The notes: a model not told the origin generated them from the letters alone. DNA of 64,000 nucleotides from Clostridium_AT stratigraminis (GCF_045310675.1 NZ_JBJHZZ010000010.1:53842-117841); one strand, 5' to 3'; numbered from the stretch's first letter, positions 33,090 to 42,467 are shown. A program made the numbers and translations.

Positions 33090-34109
33090 ATGAAAGAAAA
33101 ACTTGAAGCTATTATGCAAAATGGTCTAAAGGAATTAAAAGAAGCAGCCAGTAAGGTTGAAATTGAAAATATTCGAGTTAAATATCTAGGAAAAAAGGGA
33201 GAACTTACTCAAATACTGAGAGGTATGGGTGGGCTTTCTCAAGAAGAAAGACCAATAATAGGTAAAATGGTTAACGATGTGAAGGAGACTCTTGAAAGCT
33301 TTATAGAAGAGACTTCACAAAGTATTAAAAATAAGGAAAAGGAACTTAAGCTTCAAAGAGAGGTTATTGATATTTCAATGCCAGGACGAAAACAAGAGCT
33401 TGGGAAAAAGCATCCACTTGTTCAAACAATTGATGGAATTCAGGATATATTCTTATCCATGGGCTTTTCAGTAATTGAAGGGCCAGAGGTTGAGCTTGAC
33501 TATTATAACTTTGAAGCACTTAATATTCCTAAAAACCATCCTGCAAGAGGAGAACAGGATACATTTTATATAAATGATAATATAGTTTTAAGAACTCAAA
33601 CTTCACCAATGCAAATAAGAGCTATGGAAAAGCAAAAGCCACCGATAAAGGTTATTGCTCCAGGAAAAGTTTATCGTTCTGATGCAGTAGATGCCTCACA
33701 TTCGCCAATTTTCTATCAGATGGAAGGATTAGTTGTAGATAAGGGTATTACTTTTGCAGATCTAAAAGGAACTCTTGATTTATTTGCTAAGAAGATGTTT
33801 GGTGATAAGGTAGTTACAAAATTTAGACCTCATCATTTCCCATTTACAGAACCTTCTGCAGAAATGGATGCCACTTGCTTTATGTGCGGTGGGGAAGGCT
33901 GTAAGCTTTGTAAAGGAAGCGGCTGGATTGAATTACTAGGGTGCGGCATGGTACATCCGCAGGTACTTAAGAATTGCGGTATTGATCCAGAGGTTTACAG
34001 TGGTTTTGCATTTGGTTTTGGAATAGATAGAATGGTAATGCTGAAATATGGAATAGAAGATATAAGACTTCTTTATGAAAGTGACGTTAGATTTTTAAAA
34101 CAATTTTAA
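33090..34109 (+). CDS. pheS: Phenylalanyl-tRNA synthetase alpha subunit
   Basis: 339 residues, the usual length. The N-terminal coiled coil binds tRNA; class II motifs are visible (motif 2 around GKVYRSDAVDASHSP, motif 3 in FAFGFGIDRMVMLKYGI), with PHHFPFTEPSAEMD in the Phe pocket. A CMCGGEGCKLCKGSG zinc-finger-like insert occurs before motif 3. The ATG at 33090 lies 9 nt from AAAGGAG; the ATG at 33084 is too close. Followed by pheT at 19 nt. Confidence 0.97.
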   Translation: MKEKLEAIMQNGLKELKEAASKVEIENIRVKYLGKKGELTQILRGMGGLSQEERPIIGKMVNDVKETLESFIEETSQSIKNKEKELKLQREVIDISMPGRKQELGKKHPLVQTIDGIQDIFLSMGFSVIEGPEVELDYYNFEALNIPKNHPARGEQDTFYINDNIVLRTQTSPMQIRAMEKQKPPIKVIAPGKVYRSDAVDASHSPIFYQMEGLVVDKGITFADLKGTLDLFAKKMFGDKVVTKFRPHHFPFTEPSAEMDATCFMCGGEGCKLCKGSGWIELLGCGMVHPQVLKNCGIDPEVYSGFAFGFGIDRMVMLKYGIEDIRLLYESDVRFLKQF

Positions 34110-34128
34110 ATTAGGAGGCTATATAATT

Positions 34129-36510
34129 ATGAAGGTACCATATAAATGGCTAAAAGATTATGTAAATGTAAATATATCACCTAAGGAGTTAGCTGATAGA
34201 CTTACTCTTTCAGGTTCTAATGTAGAAGAGGTAATTACTTCAGGAGATGAAATACAGAATGTAGTTACTGGTAAGCTTTTAAAGATTGAACCTCATCCAG
34301 ATGCTGAAAAATTAGTAATCTGTCAATTAGATGTTGCTGTAGGGGAAGAACTTCAAATAGTTACTGGAGCAGATAATATGAAGGTAGGTGACATAGTTCC
34401 TGTTGCACTTCATGGTTCATCACTTCCAGGTGGAATGAAAATTAAAAGAGGTAAATTAAGAGGTATTGTCTCAAATGGTATGATGTGTTCCGAAGAGGAA
34501 CTTGGCATAGCAGGAGAAGAGCAGGTTCATGGGCTTATGATACTTCCTAAGGATACACCAATAGGTAAGGATATTAAGGAAGTTCTTGGATTAGATAATG
34601 CAGTTATTGATTTTGAAATAACTTCCAATAGAGCTGACTGCTTTAGTATTGTAGGAATGGCAAGGGAAACTGCAGCCACTTTAGGGCTTAAATATAATAT
34701 GCCAGAAACTAACTTTAAAGCCAGCTGTAGTAATAATATTAATGACAGCATTAAGGTAGAAGTTAAAGATACTGAATTATGCAGAAGATATATGGCTAGA
34801 GGAGTAAAAGATATTAAAATAGAACCTTCTCCGGCTTGGATGCAGGAAAGGCTTATAGAGGCAGGGGTAAGACCTATAAATAATATAGTAGATATTACAA
34901 ATTTTGTTATGATTGAGCTGGGACAGCCAATGCATGCCTTTGATAGAAGAGAAATTACATCAAATAGTATTATAGTTGAAAGGGCAGATGAAAATGAAGA
35001 GTTTGTAACCCTTGATGGAATAGAAAGAGCTCTTAATGCTAATGTACTTAATATTAAAGATGGTAATAAGACTATAGGCCTTGCAGGTATTATGGGAGGA
35101 CTTAATTCAGAGGTTAAGGATGATACAACAGAAATTGTATTTGAAAGTGCAACCTTCGATGGAACTAATATAAGAGTAAGTTCTCAAAATTTAGGTCTAA
35201 GGACAGAGGCATCCTCTAAATTCGAGAAGGATTTGGATCCTAATCTTGCTGAGCTTGCTATTAACAGAGCATGCAGCTTAGTAGAAGAGTTAAATGCTGG
35301 TCATGTTATGGAAGGAACTATAGATATTTATCCAAAGCTTTTAGAAGAAAAACAGCTACAAGTTAGTGCAAATTGGGTAAACAAGTTCCTAGGAACTGAA
35401 ATAACTGCAGAAAATATGAAAGAATACCTAGATAGACTAGAGCTTATAACAGAATTAAAGGAAGAAAACCTTATTATAACTGTTCCTACCTTTAGAGGAG
35501 ATATAAATATAAAAGAAGATGTTGCTGAGGAAGTTGCTAGAATATATGGCTATGATAATATTCCAACAACAATTATGAGCAGTGCTTCACTTAATGGTGG
35601 AAAAAATAAAAAGCAAAAGCTAGAGGATAAGATTATAGAAAGCTTAACGGCCAGCGGTTTAAATCAAGCAATAAGCTATTCATTTGTAAGTCCAAAGGTA
35701 TTTGATAAAGTATTAATACCTGTGGATTCTGAATTGAGAAAGGCCGTAACTATTAAAAATCCTTTAGGTGAAGATTTTAGCATAATGAGAACAACGTCTC
35801 TTCCAACTATGATGGAAGCTTTAGCAAGAAATTATAGCAGAAGCAATGAAGCGGCTAAATTATTTGAAATTGGGAAAATTTATTTGCCAAATGAAGATGC
35901 TTCAAAGCTTCCTGAGGAAACAAATATCATTACTATAGGAATGTATGGCAAAGTTGATTATTTTGATTTAAAGGGAATAGTAGAAAATGTTTTTAGTACT
36001 GTAGGAATTACAAACGTTTCATTTAATAGAGAAAGCAGTAATGAAAGCTTCCATCCTGGAAAAACTGCTTCAGTTTATAGTAAAAAAGAAAATCTAGGAA
36101 TTATAGGAGAAGTTCATCCTGATGTATGCGATAATTATGGTATTGATGAAAACACTTATGTGGCAGTACTAAATCTAGATTTGCTTGTTAAACTCTCAAG
36201 TAATGTAATTAAATATACTTCCTTGCCAAAGTATCCAGCGGTAACTAGAGATCTGGCTGTGCTTGTTGAAGACAGCATACTAGTACAGCAGATAGAGGAT
36301 ATTATAAGAAAGCAGGGCTCAAATTTACTTGATAGCATTAAGTTATTTGATGTTTACAAAGGAAGCCAAATACCTGAGGGAAAGAAAAGCGTTGCATATG
36401 CCTTAAGCTATAGAGCGGAAAATAAAACACTTACAGATGTAGAAGTAAATAAAACACATGATAAAATAATTCGATCACTTGAACATCAATTAGGTGCAGA
36501 ACTTAGATAA
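34129..36510 (+). CDS. pheT: Phenylalanyl-tRNA synthetase beta subunit
   Basis: 793 residues. The order is an N-terminal start (MKVPYKWLKDYVNV), an EMAP/OB tRNA-binding fold (KIEPHPDAEKLVIC), the B3/B4 editing domain (FEITSNRADCFSIVGMARE), the B5 domain (SANWVNKFLG, about 405), the class II-like core, and a C-terminal anticodon-binding fold (YPAVTRDLAVLVE). It forms the alpha2beta2 enzyme with PheS. SD TAGGAGG. Confidence 0.97.
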   Translation: MKVPYKWLKDYVNVNISPKELADRLTLSGSNVEEVITSGDEIQNVVTGKLLKIEPHPDAEKLVICQLDVAVGEELQIVTGADNMKVGDIVPVALHGSSLPGGMKIKRGKLRGIVSNGMMCSEEELGIAGEEQVHGLMILPKDTPIGKDIKEVLGLDNAVIDFEITSNRADCFSIVGMARETAATLGLKYNMPETNFKASCSNNINDSIKVEVKDTELCRRYMARGVKDIKIEPSPAWMQERLIEAGVRPINNIVDITNFVMIELGQPMHAFDRREITSNSIIVERADENEEFVTLDGIERALNANVLNIKDGNKTIGLAGIMGGLNSEVKDDTTEIVFESATFDGTNIRVSSQNLGLRTEASSKFEKDLDPNLAELAINRACSLVEELNAGHVMEGTIDIYPKLLEEKQLQVSANWVNKFLGTEITAENMKEYLDRLELITELKEENLIITVPTFRGDINIKEDVAEEVARIYGYDNIPTTIMSSASLNGGKNKKQKLEDKIIESLTASGLNQAISYSFVSPKVFDKVLIPVDSELRKAVTIKNPLGEDFSIMRTTSLPTMMEALARNYSRSNEAAKLFEIGKIYLPNEDASKLPEETNIITIGMYGKVDYFDLKGIVENVFSTVGITNVSFNRESSNESFHPGKTASVYSKKENLGIIGEVHPDVCDNYGIDENTYVAVLNLDLLVKLSSNVIKYTSLPKYPAVTRDLAVLVEDSILVQQIEDIIRKQGSNLLDSIKLFDVYKGSQIPEGKKSVAYALSYRAENKTLTDVEVNKTHDKIIRSLEHQLGAELR

Positions 36511-36517
36511 TGAAAAG

Positions 36518-36551
36518 AAACTTCCAGGTTATTAATCTGGAAGTTTTTTTA
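36518..36551 (+). terminator. Terminator of pheST
   Basis: AAACTTCCAG / CTGGAAGTTT hairpin followed by a T-run, just after pheT. Confidence 0.92.
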
Positions 36552-36679
36552 TAAATAAGCTTTTAAATTTAATTAACAATTCATATTTTTATGGATAAAT
36601 TAGTTAAATAGATGTTTTCTACTTAAAAAAAGTATGCTAAAATATACATAATTAAATGAAAAATTAAGAAGGTGAATCC

Positions 36680-37273
36680 ATGAATGTGATTACCGTTAAT
36701 ATAAATGGTATGGAATACAATTTAAGAGGGGAAGAAAATGAAGAGTATTTGCATAAGGTTGCAAGACAAGTGGACAAGAAGTTAAAACATATATTAAGCA
36801 GTAATCCAAAGCTTAGTTTATCTTCTGCGGCAGTTCTTACTGCATTGAACTCTGTTGATGATATGTTAAAATGTGATCAGGCCTATAGCGAGGTTGAAGA
36901 AGAAAAAAAGAAGCTTAATGCAGCTGTTAAAAGTAAAGCAGAAGAATTAGAGGCACTTAGAAAGCAATTAAAATATTTAGAAGATTATAATGCAGAACTT
37001 CAGTCAAAACTGAAAAATATGGATAATGAAGATTTTTTAAAGGAAAAGCAAAGAGTAATTGAGAAGTTAAACAAAGAGCTTAGTATAACAGAAGAAAATG
37101 CAAAAAATTATTTAAATGAAAGAAATTCTCTTAAGTTAGAAAATAAGGAATTAAAGTTTCAACTTCAATCCTATAAATATAAAACTATAGATCTACAAAA
37201 CAAATTAATTGAAAAAGGGATAGAACTTACAAAGGTTAAGAAAACAAGGTTCCCAGCTGTATCTTCTGATTAA
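36680..37273 (+). CDS. zapA: Cell division protein ZapA
   Basis: 197 residues. The N-terminal ZapA domain (ITVNINGMEYNLRGEENEEY, then VARQVDKKLKHI) is followed by a long coiled coil (about 75-190) that is extended compared with short ZapA proteins of about 85-110 residues. ZapA bundles FtsZ filaments at the Z ring. Position after pheT is typical in Firmicutes. SD AGAAGGTG precedes the ATG. Confidence 0.88.
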   Translation: MNVITVNINGMEYNLRGEENEEYLHKVARQVDKKLKHILSSNPKLSLSSAAVLTALNSVDDMLKCDQAYSEVEEEKKKLNAAVKSKAEELEALRKQLKYLEDYNAELQSKLKNMDNEDFLKEKQRVIEKLNKELSITEENAKNYLNERNSLKLENKELKFQLQSYKYKTIDLQNKLIEKGIELTKVKKTRFPAVSSD

Positions 37274-37327
37274 TTAAGAAACATAAAAACATTAAAATAA
37301 TTTAGAAAGTAATCTTTGTATGATGAA

Positions 37328-37356
37328 TTGCAGCTGCATATTGCAGTTGTTTTTTT
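37328..37356 (+). terminator. Terminator after zapA
   Basis: GCAGCTGCA / TGCAGTTGT hairpin with a TAT loop, followed by seven T. Confidence 0.8.
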
Positions 37357-37426
37357 ATTTCTTAATAGCTCATTATTTCTACTAAAACATATACTGTATA
37401 TCATAACTAATGTAATACATAAAAGA

Positions 37427-37528
37427 AATACGAGAGGCTCAGTGATTAATAATTAATGATTACAAAAAAGAAATATTAGGGGCTCAATAATTGATAATTG
37501 TTGAGTACATATTAGGAATACAAGGAGG
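37427..37528 (+). repeat. Two tandem SD-palindrome units before the gene at 37536
   Basis: Boxes AATACGAGAGG (37427-37437), AATATTAGGGG (37472-37482) and AATACAAGGAGG (37517-37528) are spaced 45 apart. The second unit has an intact hairpin CTCAATAATT / GAT / AATTGTTGAG (37483-37505); the first is decayed (37438-37471). The last box is the SD of the next gene. Unlike the patA array the two units have diverged, so this one is older. Confidence 0.85.
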
Positions 37529-37535
37529 TTTGTAA

Positions 37536-38273
37536 ATGAACAAAAATGAAAATAACCAATCGAAGCATGAATTAGAAAATAAGGGTAATAAGGAAGAATG
37601 TGATGGAAAACTACTAGAAAATTCTGTACTAACTAACTGTACTGATATGTTAAGGGAGCTTCCTGCAAAATTTGAAACTTCATTTGTAATTGCCGAGTTT
37701 AAGGTTCAAGTTGATGTTGAATCAAAGATTAAGCTAGCTGAACCAGCTATTGAAATTAAAAGGATTAAAAAGAATGTTTTTTTGACTGAATGCAGACTAG
37801 TAGGGAAAACTAATAAGGTTTTTATTAAAGGCTTTGTTAGAAAAAATATAGAATATGCTACTATGGATTCTGTAAGCAACTCAGGTGTTTGTGGAGCAAT
37901 AAAGCATACAACTGTTCACGTACCATTTCGCTGCACTGCTGAGTTAAAGAATATGAGAACACCAGAATTTAAGGTTAATCCTCAAACACAAGAGATTACC
38001 TATTTAAATAAAGAAATTTGCGGTTGTGATACTAGAGAAAAGGATTTAATAAGCGGGGAAATTTTTAATGAAAAGGTATTTTGCAAACTAGTAAGTGCTG
38101 TTATTCATGAGGCAGATATTGAGGAAGAACATGAAAAAACAGAATGTTTTCCAGGTGAGTTTTTATTTCAGAATTTTATAGAAAAAGAAGTAATCTGCTT
38201 AACCATAAAGCTGCTTCAGAACCAGGAAATATGCGAGGATAAGAAAGAGAAATTCAGTCCATTTGATTTTTAA
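37536..38273 (+). CDS. SPOCS-like (SipL/DUF3794-type) spore-surface candidate
   Basis: 245 residues with no signal peptide. After a charged, low-complexity start (1-35) comes one beta-rich SPOCS-like domain: KIKLAEPAIEIKRIKKNVFL, NKVFIKGFVRKNIEYA and HTTVHVPFRCTAEL. About ten Cys are scattered along it. The C-terminal part (IFNEKVFCKLVSAVIHEA, VICLTIKLLQNQE) is shared with the next gene, so the two are paralogs. SPOCS domains occur in SipL/SafA-binding and exosporium (CsxC-like) proteins; spore-surface assembly is likely but inferred. Confidence 0.6.
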   Translation: MNKNENNQSKHELENKGNKEECDGKLLENSVLTNCTDMLRELPAKFETSFVIAEFKVQVDVESKIKLAEPAIEIKRIKKNVFLTECRLVGKTNKVFIKGFVRKNIEYATMDSVSNSGVCGAIKHTTVHVPFRCTAELKNMRTPEFKVNPQTQEITYLNKEICGCDTREKDLISGEIFNEKVFCKLVSAVIHEADIEEEHEKTECFPGEFLFQNFIEKEVICLTIKLLQNQEICEDKKEKFSPFDF

Positions 38274-38285
38274 TATTGCCAAGTT

Positions 38286-38319
38286 ACCAGGCTTTTATAA
38301 AGTCCTGGTTCTTTTTTTG
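38286..38319 (+). terminator. Terminator between the two SPOCS-like genes
   Basis: ACCAGGCTTT / AAAGTCCTGGT hairpin with seven T. Confidence 0.85.
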
Positions 38320-38320
38320 T

Positions 38321-38349
38321 GACAGTTATTCAAAGGTGTACATATAATA
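38321..38349 (+). promoter_or_regulatory. Candidate sigma-K promoter of the gene at 38408
   Basis: GACA (38321-38324) and CATATAATA (38341-38349) match the mACm and CATAnnnTA boxes, with 17 nt from the AC to the CATA. Confidence 0.5.
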
Positions 38350-38407
38350 AATATAAAGCAGATTTTTAATTAAGAAGAACAATAATTAATTCAGGAGGGA
38401 ATTTATA

Positions 38408-39388
38408 TTGAGCAAACATATTAGACGAAGCTCTGATTTAGATCCTAATATGTTAATAATATTACTTCTTATTCTAACTACTTTTAGTAAAAGGCCTATA
38501 TTTTTTGTCCAGGAGGAACTGCATAAAAATAGACGTGGAGCTGCAGCTAATAATGATGTTCCTTTTAATTCAGAAGACAGCGGTAATTTATTTAATGACA
38601 GCGTTAATACAAAATCTTCTGTAGATCTTAATAATTCAGAGGGTAATACGGATTATAGCATTGTGTATAAGGACTTAGAGGAATTGGATAGACTCTCTAG
38701 TGTTACAGCTACAAATGATATTATAGACAAAGGTAACCTTATTAGCTCAGAAGTTATTCCAGAATATCCAAATAAATTAATAAAGCCCAATTGTGAAAAT
38801 AATCAACTTGTAATTGCAGTTCCGGTATTAATATCCCAGTTTGAAATTGAATTTTCCACTGAAGCTGAAATTGAATTAGACTTTCCTGCCCTTGACATCA
38901 AAAGAATAAATAAAAGAGTAATTTTACAAGAGTGTAAGTTGCTTACAGATGTAAGTAAATTATTTTTAAGCGGCAAAATAAGAGAGAACATAGAGTATTC
39001 AGCTATCAAATCTGAAGCTGAAGATAATAACGATATAAGACATGTTGCAGTTGAAATTCCATTTAAGTGCACAACAGTAGTAACATATTTTACACTACCT
39101 ATAATTAATTATGACAATACTCAGATTGAAATTGAAACTTTAAGAGAAGATAGCACTGGAAATGAAATAAATGAAAAGACACAAATAAGCAGGGAGGAAT
39201 TTAATGATAAAATATATTGTAAGTTAATCAGAAATGAAATTAATGAATTATATATTGCAGATGATAATAATAATAGCAATTTAGAAGATAAGAGGCAGTT
39301 TAATATGTTAAATGAAAAATTAGTTGTAAAGCTTACACTAAAATTGATACAAGAGCAGCAAATAAATATTAAAAATGATACCTTTTAA
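38408..39388 (+). CDS. SPOCS-like protein, paralog of the gene at 37536
   Basis: 326 residues. The first 125 residues are polar, Asn/Ser/Asp-rich linker. The domain from about 140 (EIELDFPALDIKRINKRVIL, KLFLSGKIRENIEYSAIK, HVAVEIPFKCTTVV) aligns block by block with the 37536 protein, as does the end (EFNDKIYCKLIRNEINE, VVKLTLKLIQEQQI). Cysteines are fewer. The start is TTG at 38408 after AGGAGGG. The sigma-K-like promoter suggests late mother-cell expression. Confidence 0.55.
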   Translation: MSKHIRRSSDLDPNMLIILLLILTTFSKRPIFFVQEELHKNRRGAAANNDVPFNSEDSGNLFNDSVNTKSSVDLNNSEGNTDYSIVYKDLEELDRLSSVTATNDIIDKGNLISSEVIPEYPNKLIKPNCENNQLVIAVPVLISQFEIEFSTEAEIELDFPALDIKRINKRVILQECKLLTDVSKLFLSGKIRENIEYSAIKSEAEDNNDIRHVAVEIPFKCTTVVTYFTLPIINYDNTQIEIETLREDSTGNEINEKTQISREEFNDKIYCKLIRNEINELYIADDNNNSNLEDKRQFNMLNEKLVVKLTLKLIQEQQINIKNDTF

Positions 39389-39466
39389 AGCTGCAAATAT
39401 ATATTAAATGGCCTTTTTAATTAAATGATTAATATAAAGCTAACTCTTAATTAGCAAGAGGCGCTA

Positions 39467-39497
39467 TTAAGGGGCGGTTAAAATAACTGCCCCTTAA
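39467..39497. terminator. Hairpin between convergent SPOCS-like genes
   Basis: TTAAGGGGCGGTTA / TAACTGCCCCTTAA, a 14-bp stem with one G-T pair and an AAA loop. The flanking tails are A/T-rich; it may act in both directions. Confidence 0.65.
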
Positions 39498-39554
39498 AAA
39501 CTTATATATGAATATCATTAGATATGCCTAAGGATTAATTTTTGGGTGAGATTT

Positions 39555-40028
39555 CTACCATGGTGCTTTAACTATTTCTGAAGGTTCTGTGCTTGAAACT
39601 TGAATCAATATGATATCCTTTTCTCTTAATTTGTGGAAGGTACCATGAGCAGAAGCACATAAAAGCCTAAAGCAGCCAGCGCAAACTTCAACACCTGAAA
39701 CTCTCCATTCTGCTGGATTAATTTCCTCAGGAAAATCAATTTCAGCCGGAATGTTTGCTTGGAAAACAATGTCTTGTGTTATAATTTTACCTGATTTTAG
39801 AGTAACTTTTTTCGTGAGCATACCACATACTACAATAACACTGCAGCATACAAGCTCTACTTTAAAATTTTTAAGGTCTGGTTTTAGAATTACAACTGAA
39901 GCTATATCGGAATAAGTTATTCCAGGTACAAAGCAGATTTCATCTTCAATTACAACTTCTCCGCAAAATCTTTGATTCTCCAGTTCAGAAGTTGGACATG
40001 CCTTACATGGTGTAATCTTCACTTCCAT
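39555..40028 (-). CDS. Small Cys-rich SPOCS-like protein
   Basis: About 157 residues. It opens with a Cys pair (ITPCKACP), has ELVCCSVIVVCGMLTKKVTL as the central strand block of the SPOCS fold, then IVFQANIPAEIDFPEE, and ends with CAGCFRLLC. The Cys content (about 10) suggests metal binding or disulfide cross-linking in a spore layer; this is inference. The start is the ATG at 40028, 8 nt after GGGGGA; an upstream ATG at 40043 has no SD. Confidence 0.55.
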   Translation of the reverse strand: MEVKITPCKACPTSELENQRFCGEVVIEDEICFVPGITYSDIASVVILKPDLKNFKVELVCCSVIVVCGMLTKKVTLKSGKIITQDIVFQANIPAEIDFPEEINPAEWRVSGVEVCAGCFRLLCASAHGTFHKLREKDIILIQVSSTEPSEIVKAPW

Positions 40029-40134
40029 ATTATTTTCCCCCATTTTTTTATAGTGTCATTATAACTTCCTAGGTAAATATATTTGATATATTAGGCCTTA
40101 TTTAGTAGTAATATATGGTGCTTAAAATAAAATG

Positions 40135-40638
40135 TTACTTGTTAAATGGTTGTTTTCCATTTTTCCTCTGTATCGCAATTATTACAATATCCTTCTCATT
40201 AAAAATGGCTTTTCCATTGGGACCTTCCTTAAATCTAAGCAATTCTGAAAATTCACATATGATTTCGGAACCTACAATTTCAAAAATATCTGTTTCTTCT
40301 GCACAGTCAAAGTCAATAAAACAGCTAAAAGGGATATCTTTGTGTACAATTAATTTATCTTCAGAACAAAAAATTGCATCCTCAGCCTTATCCCATTTTA
40401 TAGTTTTATGGAGAGTTCCCCCTATAAGTACCTTTCCACAGCATACTTTTTCAATTTTTACATACAGCTTTGACATAACTTTTAAATCTTTAAAATCCTC
40501 AGGCGGTGGAGTAAGGCAAGTTCTAAAATCAATTAATACATCACAGCAATGTCTTACTCTTGGTTTCAGAAATTTATTATTAGAGGTGCATCTTGGTACG
40601 GTAAAAGAGTCATCTTTATTCTTTATGAGGCTTTCCAT
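40135..40638 (-). CDS. Small Cys-rich SPOCS-like protein, paralog of the 39555 gene
   Basis: About 167 residues, same orientation and upstream of the previous gene, 106 nt apart. Blocks VRHCCDVLIDFRTC, VKIEKVCCGKVLIGGTLHKTIKW and VHKDIPFSCFIDFDCAEE match the SPOCS layout (Cys-Cys strand, G-x-L-x-K-x-I turn, IPFS strand). The ATG at 40638 follows GGAGGGAAAGCT; an ATG at 40671 lacks an SD. Promoter not identified. Confidence 0.55.
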   Translation of the reverse strand: MESLIKNKDDSFTVPRCTSNNKFLKPRVRHCCDVLIDFRTCLTPPPEDFKDLKVMSKLYVKIEKVCCGKVLIGGTLHKTIKWDKAEDAIFCSEDKLIVHKDIPFSCFIDFDCAEETDIFEIVGSEIICEFSELLRFKEGPNGKAIFNEKDIVIIAIQRKNGKQPFNK

Positions 40639-40859
40639 AGCTTTCCCTCCGATTTTAGAATATATATCCATATATTATTTTTAAAAAACAAAGCAGTTTC
40701 TATAGTATTATATTCAAACTTTCTATATTAGGTAACATTGCTGCTATAAATTTTTTATTATTAGCTGTACTGTGTAATGCACAAATTAATAAGATAATCA
40801 TATATATGTTATTGTAAGCATTATTTTGGAAGATAAAATAACAGGTTAGGTGATTGAAA

Positions 40860-41129
40860 ATGAAGAATTTTGAACATGTATCATTTGACGAGGATATCAA
40901 TCAGAATAATAACTGCTTTTGTGAAGGTCAAAAAAAAGGGGAAAACAGATTTGTTATAATGGTTGATGAATCTCAAGAATGTGAAGCAATATTGACTGGA
41001 CATCCATTTCAAGAAGTTTTTATTGATATATCTCAGTGCAAAGATAATATTACAGAACAGGAAGAAGATAAGGATTGCAAGGATGTAAAAAAACAAAAAA
41101 CAATAAGTAAAAGGGGTTCAATAAAATAA
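40860..41129 (+). CDS. Small acidic protein, unknown
   Basis: 89 residues from the ATG at 40860 (SD AGGTGA). I do not recognise it. It has five Cys, a hydrophobic strand (RFVIMVDES), EVFIDISQCKDNITE, and a basic tail. It lies next to the SPOCS-like genes, so a spore link is possible, but nothing in the sequence proves it. Confidence 0.5.
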   Translation: MKNFEHVSFDEDINQNNNCFCEGQKKGENRFVIMVDESQECEAILTGHPFQEVFIDISQCKDNITEQEEDKDCKDVKKQKTISKRGSIK

Positions 41130-41148
41130 TATTGAACCCTTAATCTTT
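41112..41148 (+). terminator. Terminator after the small acidic protein
   Basis: GGGTTCAAT / ATTGAACCC hairpin with a loop of 8 and a TTTT tail. Confidence 0.8.
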
Positions 41149-41325
41149 TCGAATTATACACGTCTTTTGTTTTCATTTGATTTATTATTTTATGTTTCTA
41201 TGGCTATATACATATAAATAATAGTTATTTTATTTAAAAAAATAAAAACGTGATATTATATATAATTTTAGCATAGTTATATTTTAAAGGAGATAGACAT
41301 TGAGATTAAGGAGGATGAATTTACA

Positions 41326-42315
41326 ATGAAGGTTTTACTTTGCATTCGAGGAGACTATATAAAAAGTTTTGCAGGGGATTCCAAAGTAATGCTGATGACT
41401 CTAAAATATTTAAGAAAACTAGGTGCCGAAGTTGACATAAATGATGGAGATATTTCTGACTATTCTAATTATGATATTGTGCATCTTTTTAATCTTACAA
41501 GAATGGGAGAAACTTATAAATATTATAAGCAGGCACATAGGCAAAAGAAAAATATTGTTATTACTCCTATATATTGGAACCTGAATAAATATTATAGTTT
41601 CATGAATAATACTGAAAACATAAAACTATGGGATAAATGTAAACCCTATAGAGAGGAAATTCTTAAAGGCTGCAAGCTAATATATCCAAATAGTCAATTA
41701 GAAAAGAGCCTATTAGCTCAGGATTTTAATGTAAATTTGTCCTGTAACATTCTTTACCATGGAGCTGAAATTGAACATGAGGAAACTCCGCTATATAATT
41801 TAAAAGATAGATATAATTTAAGTAATTATGCACTTTGCATTGCAAGGATAACACCACAAAAAAATCAGCTTGTTTTAGCCAAAGCCTGCAGTAAATTAGG
41901 AGTTAACTTGGTGCTAATTGGAAACATTAATGATAGTTCATATTTTAGTGAATGTATTTCTTACAAAAATGTAACCTATCTTGGCTTTATGGATAGATAT
42001 AATATTTATAATGCCTATAGATTTTCAAAGCTGCATGTTCTGCCAGGCTTTTGCGAAACCCCAGGACTATCTTCTCTTGAGGCAGCAGCTAGTGGCTGTA
42101 ATATAGTTTCAACCATTGAGGGAAGTGCAAGAGAATATTTTAAGGATATGGCAGAGTATATTAATCCCTATGATGAGGGAACTATAATTACTGCCTTAGA
42201 AAAAAGTCTTAATAAAAGAAAAAATAATGAACTTAAGAATTATGTTTTAGAGAATTATAATTGGAATAAATATGCTGAAGAATTATATCTAAGCTATGAG
42301 AGTCTTTTATTATGA
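41326..42315 (+). CDS. GT4-type glycosyltransferase
   Basis: 329 residues, GT-B fold. The C-terminal donor-binding half has YALCIARITPQKNQLVLAKA, LGFMDRYNIYNAYRFSK and the GFCETPGLSSLEAAASGCNIV signature with the E-x7-E-type motif (PGFCETPGLSSLE). The acceptor is unknown; neighbours (spore proteins, U32 peptidase) do not decide it. SD AAGGAGG lies 11 nt before the ATG. Confidence 0.85.
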   Translation: MKVLLCIRGDYIKSFAGDSKVMLMTLKYLRKLGAEVDINDGDISDYSNYDIVHLFNLTRMGETYKYYKQAHRQKKNIVITPIYWNLNKYYSFMNNTENIKLWDKCKPYREEILKGCKLIYPNSQLEKSLLAQDFNVNLSCNILYHGAEIEHEETPLYNLKDRYNLSNYALCIARITPQKNQLVLAKACSKLGVNLVLIGNINDSSYFSECISYKNVTYLGFMDRYNIYNAYRFSKLHVLPGFCETPGLSSLEAAASGCNIVSTIEGSAREYFKDMAEYINPYDEGTIITALEKSLNKRKNNELKNYVLENYNWNKYAEELYLSYESLLL

Positions 42316-42325
42316 GGTTTTTAAT

Positions 42326-42360
42326 AAGGATTAGGATTTATTCTTAATCCTTCTTTTATT
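42326..42360 (+). terminator. Terminator after the glycosyltransferase gene
   Basis: AAGGATTA / TAATCCTT hairpin followed by a T-rich tail. Confidence 0.75.
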
Positions 42361-42467
42361 TTTATTTATTTAAATTATTAAAAGCTAAAATAAGATTTAA
42401 AAATATTTCTTTTAAAATTTGTAATCTATTGTATAATAAGGGTTAGGACATTTTAGGAGAGATGATT

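Noticed and set aside
40115..40684. Plus-strand open frame opposite the Cys-rich gene
   Set aside because: No ribosome binding site, low-complexity hydrophobic translation, and the minus strand shows the SPOCS pattern with a good SD.
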